From Candidatus Merdivicinus intestinigallinarum (GTDB lineage Bacteria > Bacillota > Clostridia > Oscillospirales > Ruminococcaceae), in NCBI GenBank assembly GCA_018713335.1, contig DVOW01000036.1, positions 1-43,988 on the forward strand: 43,988 nucleotides of DNA. The letters run 5' to 3'. This document shows positions 7,412-15,393 of this stretch, piece by piece. Both the position numbers and the translations under genes were made by a program. The notes below the pieces were generated by a model that worked only from the letters and a program-made list of their open reading frames with translations, was not told the DNA's origin and did no database searches. Position 1 is the stretch's first letter; each line of letters opens with the position of its first letter.

Positions 7412-9271
7412 GTGGAATTTTATGCGGAATGGAAGCTGCGGGAGGACGGCCACGGCGGCTGTTTTTCAAACGGGCTTTCCCTGACGGGGAGCCAGTCCGC
7501 GGCAAACAGCCGGGTAATTTCGGAGGATCCCGAAGCCACTGTGATCCAGGGTGCGGCGGGGCACCGCCTCACCTGCCGGCATATCCGCCGGGACGGTGTT
7601 TGGGAATGCAGCACGGTATTTGAAAACTGTACGGGAAAACCGGCGGTACTGGAGCTTTTGTCCAGCTTTGCCGTCCGGGGGATTGCCGCCCACCGGATGC
7701 ACCGGGCCCAGTCCTTTTGGAGCGCGGAGGGGCGGCTCTTAAGTCAGGACCTTGTGGACCTGGACATGGAGCCTTCCTGGAGTGGATACGGCCTCCGCAC
7801 GGAAAAATTCGGCCAGAACGGCTCCATGCCGGTCCGGAAATGGTTCCCTTTCTTAGCTTTGGAAAACACGGAAACCGGGAAGTTTACAGGCTTCCAGCTT
7901 TACTGCGCTTCCAGCTGGCAGATGGAGGTTTTCCGCACCCAGGAGCCCCTGTCCGTCTGGGGCGGGCTGCCGGACCGGGATACCGGCCACTGGTTCAAGG
8001 AGATCGCCCCCGGGGAATCCTTTGAAACGCCCAAAGCCGTCATCGCCGAGGGGGATTCCCTGGAGGAGGTCTGCGACAAGCTGGTAAAAGCCCAGCGTCC
8101 CCGGATCGCGGAAATCGACCGGGACATGCCGGTGATCTTCAATGAGTTCTGCACCACCTGGGGGAACCCCAGCCTCCCGAACCTGCAAAAGACCGCCGAG
8201 AAACTGGAGGGTTCCGGGGTGCGGTACCTGGTCATCGACGCCGGGTGGTACAAAAAGAGCGCCGACTGGAGTGGGGATTTAGGCGACTGGATCCCAAACC
8301 CTGAACTGTTCCCAAACGGCATTGGGGAGGCGGCCCGGATGATCCGTTCCTGCGGCCTGGTTCCCGGCATCTGGTTTGAAATGGAGAATGCGGCGTGCAA
8401 TTCCGACGCCTGGCAAATGACGGAACACCTGCTGAAAAAGGACGGCGTGACCATCACCTCCGGCGGCCGGCGGTTCTGGGACATGGCCGACCCCTGGGTG
8501 CAGGAATACCTGTCCAAGCGGGTCATCGGCCTGCTGCGGGACAACGGCTTCGGCTACTTAAAGGTGGATTACAACGAAACTATCGGCATCGGCTGCGACG
8601 GCGCCGAGAGCCTGGGGGAGGGGCTGCGGCAGCGGGTCTGCGCCAGCCAGGATTTCTTCCGGAAAATCGCCGAAGAACTGCCGGAGCTGGTCATTGAAAA
8701 TTGCTCCAGCGGCGGCCACCGGCTGGAACCCTCCATGATGGAGCTGGTTTCCCAGGCCAGCTTTTCCGACGCCCACGAGTGCGTCAGCATCCCCATCATC
8801 GCCGCCAACCTCCACCGGCTCATCCGGCCGGAACAGAGCCAGATCTGGGCGGTGCTCCACGCAAAAGACGACATCCACCGCATCCGGTACCTGCTGACGG
8901 CGGGATTTTTGGGCAGGCTTTGCTTAAGCGGGGAGATTTTCGACCTGAACGATGGGCAATGGGGCGAGGCCCTGGCGGCCATCCGGCTTTATGACAAGGT
9001 GAAACGCATCATCCGGGACGGCTTTACGGAAAAAATCGCCTGCACCGCCCGGAGCTACGCCCATCCGGAGGGGTGCCAGATCGTGCGGCGCACCCTGGGG
9101 GATGAGGCGCTGCTCATTGTCCACACCTTTGAAAAGGGCGGCAATCCCCCGATAGCAGAATATCTGGCTGGATATGAAGTACTGGATGCCCTGGGCAGCA
9201 ATTTGGACGGCGATTTCCATGGCCGGGTCTACTGGCTGCGGCGGCAACAAGGAGGATCACATGGAAAATAA
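7412..9271 (+). CDS. Alpha-galactosidase, GH36/clan-D glycosidase
   Basis: The 619-residue protein has the GH36 layout: an N-terminal beta-sandwich, then a TIM barrel with VIDAGWYKKSADW and GLVPGIWFEMENA. The nucleophile motif is LKVDYN with Asp386, and ENCSSGGHRLEPSM and SFSDAHE follow, with Asp453 as likely acid/base. It should hydrolyse terminal alpha-galactosides such as raffinose-type sugars or galactosylated glycans. No signal peptide is visible, so a cytoplasmic enzyme is likely. GTG 7412 is preferred because AGGGGGA lies six bases before it; ATG 7394 has no such site. The stop overlaps the start of the rhamnosidase gene, indicating one operon. Confidence 0.88.
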   Translation: MEFYAEWKLREDGHGGCFSNGLSLTGSQSAANSRVISEDPEATVIQGAAGHRLTCRHIRRDGVWECSTVFENCTGKPAVLELLSSFAVRGIAAHRMHRAQSFWSAEGRLLSQDLVDLDMEPSWSGYGLRTEKFGQNGSMPVRKWFPFLALENTETGKFTGFQLYCASSWQMEVFRTQEPLSVWGGLPDRDTGHWFKEIAPGESFETPKAVIAEGDSLEEVCDKLVKAQRPRIAEIDRDMPVIFNEFCTTWGNPSLPNLQKTAEKLEGSGVRYLVIDAGWYKKSADWSGDLGDWIPNPELFPNGIGEAARMIRSCGLVPGIWFEMENAACNSDAWQMTEHLLKKDGVTITSGGRRFWDMADPWVQEYLSKRVIGLLRDNGFGYLKVDYNETIGIGCDGAESLGEGLRQRVCASQDFFRKIAEELPELVIENCSSGGHRLEPSMMELVSQASFSDAHECVSIPIIAANLHRLIRPEQSQIWAVLHAKDDIHRIRYLLTAGFLGRLCLSGEIFDLNDGQWGEALAAIRLYDKVKRIIRDGFTEKIACTARSYAHPEGCQIVRRTLGDEALLIVHTFEKGGNPPIAEYLAGYEVLDALGSNLDGDFHGRVYWLRRQQGGSHGK

Positions 9272-11378
9272 ACATTGGATCCAGGGCGGCTTTCGCTGCG
9301 AATCCCCCCTGTTCCGCCGGGAATTTTCAGCGGAAGGGGTAAGATCCGCCCGTTTGGAGATCTGCGGTCTGGGTTTTTTCCATCTGTATGTCAACGGGAA
9401 GCGGGTGGGGGATGAGGAATTTGTCCCGGCCTGGACCAATTTTTCCTCTCTTTTGGGATGCCGGGCGGCCTATCCCGTTTGGGAGGAACGGGCCCATTAC
9501 CGCACTCATTACCTGGTTTACGATTTGACGCCGTACCTGCGGGAAGGGGAGAACGTCCTGGGCGTCCAGCTGGGGAACGGTTTCTACCACCAGACCCGCC
9601 GCACTGCCGAAGGGGAGCTGGTTTATGGGTTCCCAAAGCTCCGGTATGAGCTGACCCTGACCCATATAGACGGCACGGAAACCTTTTTGGAAAGCGGCCC
9701 CGATACCCTGTGGGCCGAAAGCGAGATCTTGGAAAACAACCTGTATTTCGGGGAGACACACGACCTGCGGAAGATCCAGCCCCATTGGGCGGAGCCGGGC
9801 TTCCGGGGAGAGGGCTGGCAGAGATCCAATCCCTGCCACGCCCCGGAAACGGAGCTTGCAGAGCAGACCTGCCCGGCGGACCGGGCCGTCCGGGAGATTA
9901 CTCCGGTATTCTGCGGGGAAAAGGGCGGGGCCAGGATTTACGACTGCGGGGAGAACATTACCGGCTGGGTCAATATCCGTTGCCGCGGCAAGGCCGGGGA
10001 AGCGGTGACGGTCCGGCACAGCGAGGAGCTTTCCCCGGAGGGGGCCTTAGATTTTGCCTCCTGCGGCGGGAAGGAACAGATCCAGGAGGACCGGTATTTC
10101 TGCGGGGAGGAGCCGCTGACGGTGCATCCCAAGTTCTGCTGGCACGGGTTCCGCTATTTCGCGGTGCAGGGGCCGGGAGAACCTGTTTCCGTGTCGGTGG
10201 TGCACACGGACTTGGCGGTGACTTCCGGGTTCCGGTGCGCGGACCCGGTGCTGAACTGGCTGTATGAGGCGTATGTCCGGTCCCAGCTGGACAACATCCA
10301 CGGCTGCGTGCCCTCCGACTGCCCCCACCGGGAGAGGCTTGGCTATACCGGCGACGGACAGATCACGGCCCGGTGCGTCATGCTGACCCTGGACGCCAGG
10401 AAAATGTATGACAAATGGATGGAGGACATCCTGGACAGCCAGGGGGCCGAAACCGGCCATATCCCCCACACCGCGCCCTTCTACGGCGGCGGAGGCGGCC
10501 CCGGCGGCTGGGGCGGCGCCATTTTCCAGGTCCCCATGGCCTATTATGAGGCGTACGGCGACGTATCCCTGCTGCGGCGGGCCTATCCGGCCATCCTCCG
10601 GTGGCTGGATTACATGGACGCCCACTCGGAGGATGGGCTCATTGTCCGGGAAGAGGAAGGCGGCTGGTGCCTGGGGGACTGGTGCCCGCCTCCCGGCATG
10701 GAGCATCCCAAAATCCCCCCGGAATACGTCAACACCTATTACTACATCCAGGGCCTGCGGGCGGCCATCCAGGCGGCCTCCCTGTTAGGGGAGCCGGAAC
10801 CGCCCAAGGCGGCCATGCGGCTGGAAGCCAGCGAAAAAGCCTTGATGGAAGCCTTCTATGACCCGGACACCGGCAGCTTCTGCGGCGGGGTAAACGGCGC
10901 GGACGCCTTCGCTGTGGACTTGGGGCTGGGGGACAGCCGCACCCGGCAGAATTTAGCGGACCGGTACCGGAAATCCGGCAAACTGGACACCGGGATCTTC
11001 GGCACGGACATCCTTTTGGACGTCCTGTTCCGGCAGGGAGAAGGCCAGCTAGCCTATGAGCTGCTGGCCAAAAAAACGGACGCTTCCTTCGCCAACATGA
11101 TGGAAAAGGGCGCCACCACCCTGTGGGAAACCTGGGACGGCGGCGCGTCCCACAACCACCCCATGTTCGGCGGCGCGGTGCGCCAGCTGTTTACCCAGGT
11201 TCTGGGCATCCGCCAGCAGCCGGGGTCCGCCGGGTATGCGGATGTCCGGATCGAACCGGCGGATATCCCGGGGCTTTCCTGGGCGGAAGGCTGGATCACC
11301 GCCCCCGGCGGGCGGATCTATGTCCGCTGGAAACGAAATGAGGACGGCAGCATCTCTGTTTCTGACCGTCCGGAATAA
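9261..11378 (+). CDS. Alpha-L-rhamnosidase, GH78
   Basis: The 705-residue protein matches GH78: an N-terminal accessory beta-domain (FHLYVNGKRVGDEEF, LTPYLREGENVLGVQLGNG), then the (alpha/alpha)6 catalytic domain. This contains DCPHRERLGYTGDGQ (Asp353 to Asp365, with Glu358 in the usual acid position), GATTLWETWDG with Glu623 as likely catalytic base, and a C-terminal beta-domain. It removes terminal rhamnose from plant glycosides or bacterial polysaccharides. The start has AAGGAGG eight bases or so upstream and lies inside the end of the alpha-galactosidase gene, so translation is coupled. There is no signal peptide. Exact substrate preference cannot be told. Confidence 0.88.
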   Translation: MENKHWIQGGFRCESPLFRREFSAEGVRSARLEICGLGFFHLYVNGKRVGDEEFVPAWTNFSSLLGCRAAYPVWEERAHYRTHYLVYDLTPYLREGENVLGVQLGNGFYHQTRRTAEGELVYGFPKLRYELTLTHIDGTETFLESGPDTLWAESEILENNLYFGETHDLRKIQPHWAEPGFRGEGWQRSNPCHAPETELAEQTCPADRAVREITPVFCGEKGGARIYDCGENITGWVNIRCRGKAGEAVTVRHSEELSPEGALDFASCGGKEQIQEDRYFCGEEPLTVHPKFCWHGFRYFAVQGPGEPVSVSVVHTDLAVTSGFRCADPVLNWLYEAYVRSQLDNIHGCVPSDCPHRERLGYTGDGQITARCVMLTLDARKMYDKWMEDILDSQGAETGHIPHTAPFYGGGGGPGGWGGAIFQVPMAYYEAYGDVSLLRRAYPAILRWLDYMDAHSEDGLIVREEEGGWCLGDWCPPPGMEHPKIPPEYVNTYYYIQGLRAAIQAASLLGEPEPPKAAMRLEASEKALMEAFYDPDTGSFCGGVNGADAFAVDLGLGDSRTRQNLADRYRKSGKLDTGIFGTDILLDVLFRQGEGQLAYELLAKKTDASFANMMEKGATTLWETWDGGASHNHPMFGGAVRQLFTQVLGIRQQPGSAGYADVRIEPADIPGLSWAEGWITAPGGRIYVRWKRNEDGSISVSDRPE

Positions 11379-11390
11379 AGGAGGAATATT

Positions 11391-12083
11391 ATGAAAAAAC
11401 TGATGAAAAAAATCACAGCCGCCCTCTGCGCGGCAGCGGCGGCAGTTTCCTTAAGCGGGTGCGGCGCTCTTTCCAGTATGCTGGCCAGCGGCTTTGACGC
11501 CAGCGGCTACGTCCAGGGGATTTTGGACAGCACTTATAAAGGGGTCTATGACAAGTACATGGAAACCACGGAAGCCACTGAGGAAGAAGCAGTGGAAGGC
11601 TTTGAGGCGGGCCTGGAGGTGGAGGCCAATTTCCTGGCCCAGTATCTGAGCTTCGGCGATTACTTTGCCTCTGACGAAATGGACCCGGACCTCAAACAGG
11701 AAATGGTGGATTATTACCGGGAATTATATTCCCACTCCCAGTATGAGGTGGGCGAAGCCATCAAAACCGACAGCGGCTACAACGTGGAGGTGAAGATCCA
11801 GCCCATCAACATCCTGAACGACGCCATGGACGACCTGACCGCCTATCTGGATGATTTTGCCGCCCGGGCGGACAGCGGGGAGTTTGACGCCATGACCGAC
11901 GCGGAGTTTTACAAAACCTACGGGGAAGGGGCCATGGAGATTTTAAACAGCTGGATGGACCGCTTCACCTATGGGGAGGAAACCGCAATCGTGGTGCTGG
12001 TGTACCAGGATGAGGACGGGCTCTACACCATCAGCGACAACGATTTCACCAACCTGGATACCAATATGGTCATTTATCCGTGA
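11391..12083 (+). CDS. Predicted lipoprotein, function unknown
   Basis: The 230-residue protein starts with a lipoprotein signal peptide: Lys-rich n-region, Ala-rich core and lipobox LSGC with Cys24, so it should be anchored to the outer face of the membrane. The mature part is acidic, mostly helical and free of other cysteines or known catalytic motifs. It resembles small Clostridia lipoproteins of the DUF5105 type in length and layout, but I cannot confirm the family. AAAGGAGG precedes the ATG. It follows the rhamnosidase gene by 12 bases, so it is probably the third gene of that operon. Its stop codon directly abuts the stop codon of the convergent next gene. Confidence 0.8.
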   Translation: MKKLMKKITAALCAAAAAVSLSGCGALSSMLASGFDASGYVQGILDSTYKGVYDKYMETTEATEEEAVEGFEAGLEVEANFLAQYLSFGDYFASDEMDPDLKQEMVDYYRELYSHSQYEVGEAIKTDSGYNVEVKIQPINILNDAMDDLTAYLDDFAARADSGEFDAMTDAEFYKTYGEGAMEILNSWMDRFTYGEETAIVVLVYQDEDGLYTISDNDFTNLDTNMVIYP

Positions 12084-12698
12084 TCATCCGTTGACGATCT
12101 CCCAGAACACTTCCTTGGCAAGCTCTAGATCGTCTGTGTTGCCAACAATAAACAATCCGTATTCTGCTCCGGGAATGGCGCTGTCCAAGGCCTCGTTCCC
12201 GGAGATCTTTACGCCGCAGACCGGCGTCTTTTCGCCGGTGGGGTTGCCTTCCTCGTCCACCTGGTCAAAGGACAGCAGGTTTTCCTCCGGGACCTGGGCC
12301 AGCTCTTCCGGGGTAAACAGCTCCTCCAGGTCATAGTAGCAGTCCCCTCGGGCGTTGCGGGCAGCTTCATCCAGGCTGCACAGCATCAGGTCCACCTCGT
12401 TTGCGGCGATCATGGCGCTGACCTTCATGGTGCTGGCGGCGTAAACCGTGGGGTCCACGTCTTCAGAGCCCACGCTCAAATCGGTAAATTCCGCGGTTTT
12501 TCCGGCGGCTGTCAAAGCCTCGCTGCCGGCGGAAAAGGTTTCTTCATAGGCGTCCAGCTGCTCCGCGTCTACATAGCTGCTTTCCGCCAGGATCTGCAGG
12601 GCGGTGTTCTCTTCATCGCCGCCGCAGGAGCTGAGCCCCAAGGCGGAAGCCAGCATAACGGCGGACAGCAGGACAGCGGATATTTTACGGGTTTTCAT
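12084..12698 (-). CDS. Predicted lipoprotein resembling a solute-binding fragment
   Basis: The 204-residue protein has a lipoprotein signal peptide with lipobox LSSC and Cys25, followed by acidic residues. Segments such as VDLMLCSLDEAARNARGDC and CYYDLEELFTPEELAQ recall the hinge region of extracellular solute-binding proteins, but the protein is only about half their usual length. The function is unknown. AAGGA precedes ATG 12698. It is convergent with another lipoprotein gene without a single intervening base and with no visible terminator. Upstream, the A/T-rich region holds repeated ATAGTTC words and an ATAGTT/AACTAT dyad. Confidence 0.78.
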   Translation of the reverse strand: MKTRKISAVLLSAVMLASALGLSSCGGDEENTALQILAESSYVDAEQLDAYEETFSAGSEALTAAGKTAEFTDLSVGSEDVDPTVYAASTMKVSAMIAANEVDLMLCSLDEAARNARGDCYYDLEELFTPEELAQVPEENLLSFDQVDEEGNPTGEKTPVCGVKISGNEALDSAIPGAEYGLFIVGNTDDLELAKEVFWEIVNG

Positions 12699-12866
12699 AG
12701 GAATCCTTCTTTCTGCAAATAGTTCTTTTAAATATAGTTCTATTCTAAACTATTTTCCAGAAGGATTCATGAGAAAATGTAAAATGTTTTGTGAAAAAGG
12801 AGTAAAATATTTTCGTATGGATTGGCAATAATTCCGAAACAGTTTGGTTATAATTTCAAAAGTATA
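12699..12866. promoter_or_regulatory. A/T-rich region with ATAGTT repeats upstream of lipoprotein gene
   Basis: Two direct copies of ATAGTTC (15-base period) are followed by a dyad ATAGTT-N8-AACTAT between about 12718 and 12752. They lie just upstream of the minus-strand lipoprotein gene. I could not fit a clear -35/-10 pair, so the promoter is not assigned. Confidence 0.35.
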
Positions 12867-13388
12867 TCAGGAAAACAGGACCCGGGCCAAAATCCCGGCG
12901 GATGCGATCACCGCCAGGTCCCCCAGCAGGGAGCAGGGCAGGGCGTAACGGGTGCGGGAAACCTTGGCCGCGCCGAAATACAGGGCGGTGGTGTAAAAAG
13001 TGGTTTCCGAGGCGCTTTGAATGATGCTGGCGGTGCGGCCGATGAGGCTGTCCGGCCCGTATTGGGCCAGGATGTCCTGGAATACCGCCAGGGAGCCGCT
13101 GCCGGAAAGGGGGCGCAGAAGGGCCAAGGGCATCACCTCCTGGGGGATCCCCAGGAGGCCGGCCAGGGGCTTTAAGGCCCAGCAGAGGGCGTCCAGGCAG
13201 CCGGAGGCCTCAAACATCCCTAAGACGACCAGGAAGAGCACCAGGGGCGGGACCATGCCGGCCGCGGTCTTCAGCCCCTGTTTCGCCCCGGCGGCGAAAG
13301 CGTCCAGCAGGTTTACCTTACGGAGCAGGCCGGCAAGGAGGATGCCCGCCACAGCCAGCGGGACGGCCAGCTCCGCCAGACGGCTCAC
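12867..13388 (-). CDS. spmB: Spore maturation protein B
   Basis: The 173-residue membrane protein contains a nucleoside-recognition/Gate domain of the SpmB type: AAGMVPPLVLFLVVLGMFEASG, then LRPLSGSGSLAVFQDIL and SASETTFYTTALYFG, the most conserved SpmB signatures. In Bacillus, SpmA and SpmB are needed for normal spore core dehydration and heat resistance. The GTG start at 13388 has GGAGGGG upstream and overlaps the spmA stop by four bases (GTGA), so the pair is translationally coupled. A much longer open frame runs upstream through spmA in another register, but that part is a shadow. Confidence 0.9.
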   Translation of the reverse strand: MSRLAELAVPLAVAGILLAGLLRKVNLLDAFAAGAKQGLKTAAGMVPPLVLFLVVLGMFEASGCLDALCWALKPLAGLLGIPQEVMPLALLRPLSGSGSLAVFQDILAQYGPDSLIGRTASIIQSASETTFYTTALYFGAAKVSRTRYALPCSLLGDLAVIASAGILARVLFS

Positions 13389-13978
13389 TGTCCCCTCCTG
13401 TCCGGGAACAGCCGGGCGCAGGCGAAAACAGCCCCCAGGGCCGCCGCTAGGGAAACGGCGGAGGCCGCCAGCACGGCAGGGAGGATCTCCATAGGCGACT
13501 GGCTGCCTGCGGCCAGCCGCAGGGCCGCGGTGGTGGCGGGGATCAGCTGGATGGAGCAGGTGTTCAGCACCACCAGGGTGATCATTTCCCGGGAAGCGGC
13601 CCCGTCGGACAGGGCGGACATCCTTTGGATGGCGGCCAGGCCCAGAGGCGTGGCCGCGTTCCCCAGGCCCAGCAGATTGGCGGACAGATTCATGGCGATC
13701 AGGGCCATAGCCTCCCGGTCCTCCCGCAGGGCAGGAAAAAGCCTTGCAGTCAGCGGGCGGAACAGGGCGGCGGCTTTTTTGGTCAACCCCGCCTGCTTTG
13801 CCACTTCCATCAGGCCACTCCAGAGGCAGAGGGCCCCGGTCAGGGAGAGGACTAAGGTGACGGCGCCGCCGCAGCGGCTCAAAGCGGCCTGCCCCACCTC
13901 TTGGGCCCGGCCAGAGCAAATCCCCCCGATCACGGCGGCCGCGGCCATCATGGCTAAGATCCAATTCACAGCAGTCAT
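13385..13978 (-). CDS. spmA: Spore maturation protein A
   Basis: The 197-residue protein has the usual SpmA length, with four or five hydrophobic segments and the SpmA signatures MNLSANLLGLGNAATPLGL and LVVLNTCSIQLIPATTAALR. It acts with SpmB during late sporulation. ATG 13978 is used because a GGGAAGGG sequence lies immediately upstream, although spacing is tight. The frame is open further upstream but runs into a dyad. A sporulation sigma factor promoter is expected for this operon, but I cannot point to one with confidence. It is divergent from the flavin reductase gene. Confidence 0.9.
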   Translation of the reverse strand: MTAVNWILAMMAAAAVIGGICSGRAQEVGQAALSRCGGAVTLVLSLTGALCLWSGLMEVAKQAGLTKKAAALFRPLTARLFPALREDREAMALIAMNLSANLLGLGNAATPLGLAAIQRMSALSDGAASREMITLVVLNTCSIQLIPATTAALRLAAGSQSPMEILPAVLAASAVSLAAALGAVFACARLFPDRRGQ

Positions 13979-13990
13979 CCCTTCCCTTTT

Positions 13991-14012
13991 CGCAATACTA
14001 TAAGATATTGCG
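13991..14012. repeat. Inverted repeat upstream of spmA
   Basis: The perfect 7-bp arms CGCAATA (13991-13997) and TATTGCG (14006-14012) are separated by eight bases. They sit 12 bases ahead of spmA in the spmA/flavin reductase divergent region and could be an operator or a leader hairpin. Confidence 0.4.
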
Positions 14013-14087
14013 GAAAAAAGAAAAATATCCCTGGTTTTTCTTTGGAAAACATGGTACAATAGAAACAAAGAAAAGGAGGAATACAGA

Positions 14088-14594
14088 ATGGATCTGCAAT
14101 CTTTTTTTAAAATGAGCTACGGCCTTTACATCGTCAGCGCCCAGGCGGACGGGCAGCGTTCCGGCTGCGTGGTCAACACCCTTTCTCAGGTGACGGCGGA
14201 GCCGCCCAAGCTGTCGGTATCCGTCAGCAAAAACAACGTGACCACGGACTTGATCCGCAAAGCGGGATATTTTACCGGCGTGGCCATGGACCAGGAGGCG
14301 GACATGATCTATATCGGCCGCTTCGGCTTCCGTTCCGGCCGGGACATGGACAAGTTTGAGGGCATTGATTACGCCGAGGACCAGCAGGGGATGCCTTATC
14401 CCACCAAGCATGCGGTTTCCCGGTACAGCTGCAAAGTGGTGGAGGAGATCGACCTGGGCACCCATGTGATGTTCATCGGGGAAGTCCTGGAAGCGGAAAC
14501 CTTGTCGGACAAGGAGCCTATGACCTACGCTTACTACCACGCGGTGAAAAAAGGCAAAACCCCCAAAAACGCGCCGTCCTATAAACCGGTTTGA
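14088..14594 (+). CDS. Flavin reductase-like FMN-binding protein
   Basis: The 168-residue protein matches the flavin-reductase-like split barrel that forms the N-terminal part of clostridial high-molecular-weight rubredoxins: LYIVSAQADGQRSGCVVNTLSQVT for FMN binding, then SVSVSKNNVTTDLI and a FRSGRDMDKFEG segment. The rubredoxin domain that often follows (two CxxC pairs) is missing, so it is a stand-alone form. It probably passes electrons from NAD(P)H via FMN to a redox partner, possibly in oxygen or peroxide detoxification. AAGGAGGA precedes ATG 14088. A TACAAT box at 14055-14060 is a candidate -10, but the -35 is weak. Confidence 0.82.
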   Translation: MDLQSFFKMSYGLYIVSAQADGQRSGCVVNTLSQVTAEPPKLSVSVSKNNVTTDLIRKAGYFTGVAMDQEADMIYIGRFGFRSGRDMDKFEGIDYAEDQQGMPYPTKHAVSRYSCKVVEEIDLGTHVMFIGEVLEAETLSDKEPMTYAYYHAVKKGKTPKNAPSYKPV

Positions 14595-14662
14595 TTTTTG
14601 GAAAATAGGCTGGGGCAACTGAAACACAGCCGCTTCATTTCTAAAATAGGGGGGTAGTTCCA

Positions 14663-15310
14663 ATGCGCTATCAAATCATTTCCGGCCGGTATGAAACCGG
14701 CACGCCGGACCAGCAGCAGGGGTATGCTCAGTTATTTGGGAGCGAGGAGATCCAGTTCCGGTTCGATCTCTATTTTCATTGGTACAATGTCATCCATGAA
14801 TTGGGCCATTGCCTGCTGTCTTCTCATAAGATCTCCATGGACCCTGTGCAGGAAGAACTTTATGTCAACCGCTTTGCGGTTGCTTATTGGAAAATGGCGG
14901 ATGCCGATGGGAACCTGAACAAATTACAGGACATGATCACCCAGGTGCTGAGTCAATTCCCGTCCCCTGTACCGCCTGATACAGACTTTGCCGCCTTTTT
15001 TCGATCCATTTGGAGCAGTGAAGCGATGCAGACGGTGGCAATGTATGGATATTTTCAGCTGGCGTGTGTATTGGAAGCCATGAAAGCAGGAAAAGACTTT
15101 TGGGAAGTCTTGGACGAGGTCGGGATCTCTGCGGAACGGACCGGCCCGGTACAGAAATACAGCGGCAAAATTTCTTCAGGATGCGCCCAGGACGTTATGG
15201 CCCTGTGTCTCCAAAATTTATCGGATGCGGGAATCGGGTTCGATGATTTCAAAATTGAGCTGGAACTGGCGGATAATCCGGAAGTGCAGTGTGCCAGAAT
15301 AGCGGAGTAA
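14663..15310 (+). CDS. Putative zinc metallopeptidase-like protein (HELGH)
   Basis: I do not recognise a named family for this 215-residue protein. It contains H45-E-L-G-H49 within VIHELGHCLLSS, followed 15-16 residues later by Glu64-Glu65 in EELYVNRFAVAYW. This HExxH plus downstream E-x-x-x-N-x-F-A arrangement resembles the metal site of IrrE/ImmA-type gluzincin peptidases, but no helix-turn-helix is present. The rest is mainly helical and ends in a short acidic tail. There is no signal peptide. A GGGGGG tract about ten bases upstream serves as ribosome binding site. Base composition is less GC-rich than its neighbours, a hint of transfer. It ends at a strong terminator. Confidence 0.65.
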   Translation: MRYQIISGRYETGTPDQQQGYAQLFGSEEIQFRFDLYFHWYNVIHELGHCLLSSHKISMDPVQEELYVNRFAVAYWKMADADGNLNKLQDMITQVLSQFPSPVPPDTDFAAFFRSIWSSEAMQTVAMYGYFQLACVLEAMKAGKDFWEVLDEVGISAERTGPVQKYSGKISSGCAQDVMALCLQNLSDAGIGFDDFKIELELADNPEVQCARIAE

Positions 15311-15356
15311 TACCGGCCTCCGAATCATGAGAAATGGAATCGTGGATGAGAATATG

Positions 15357-15392
15357 AAACCCCAACTGGATTTGATTCCAGTTGGGGTTTTT
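15357..15392. terminator. Bidirectional terminator
   Basis: A perfect 14-bp stem pairs 15357-15370 with 15377-15390 around a 6-base loop, followed by further T residues. It sits between the convergent HELGH gene and the ROK-like gene and can serve both. Confidence 0.93.
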
Positions 15393-15393
15393 C

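Noticed and set aside
13389-13964. Long upstream extension of the spmB frame
   Set aside because: It lies entirely inside spmA in another register, has an arginine/glycine/proline-rich composition typical of a GC-rich shadow, and the GTG start with a ribosome binding site at 13388 gives normal SpmB length.
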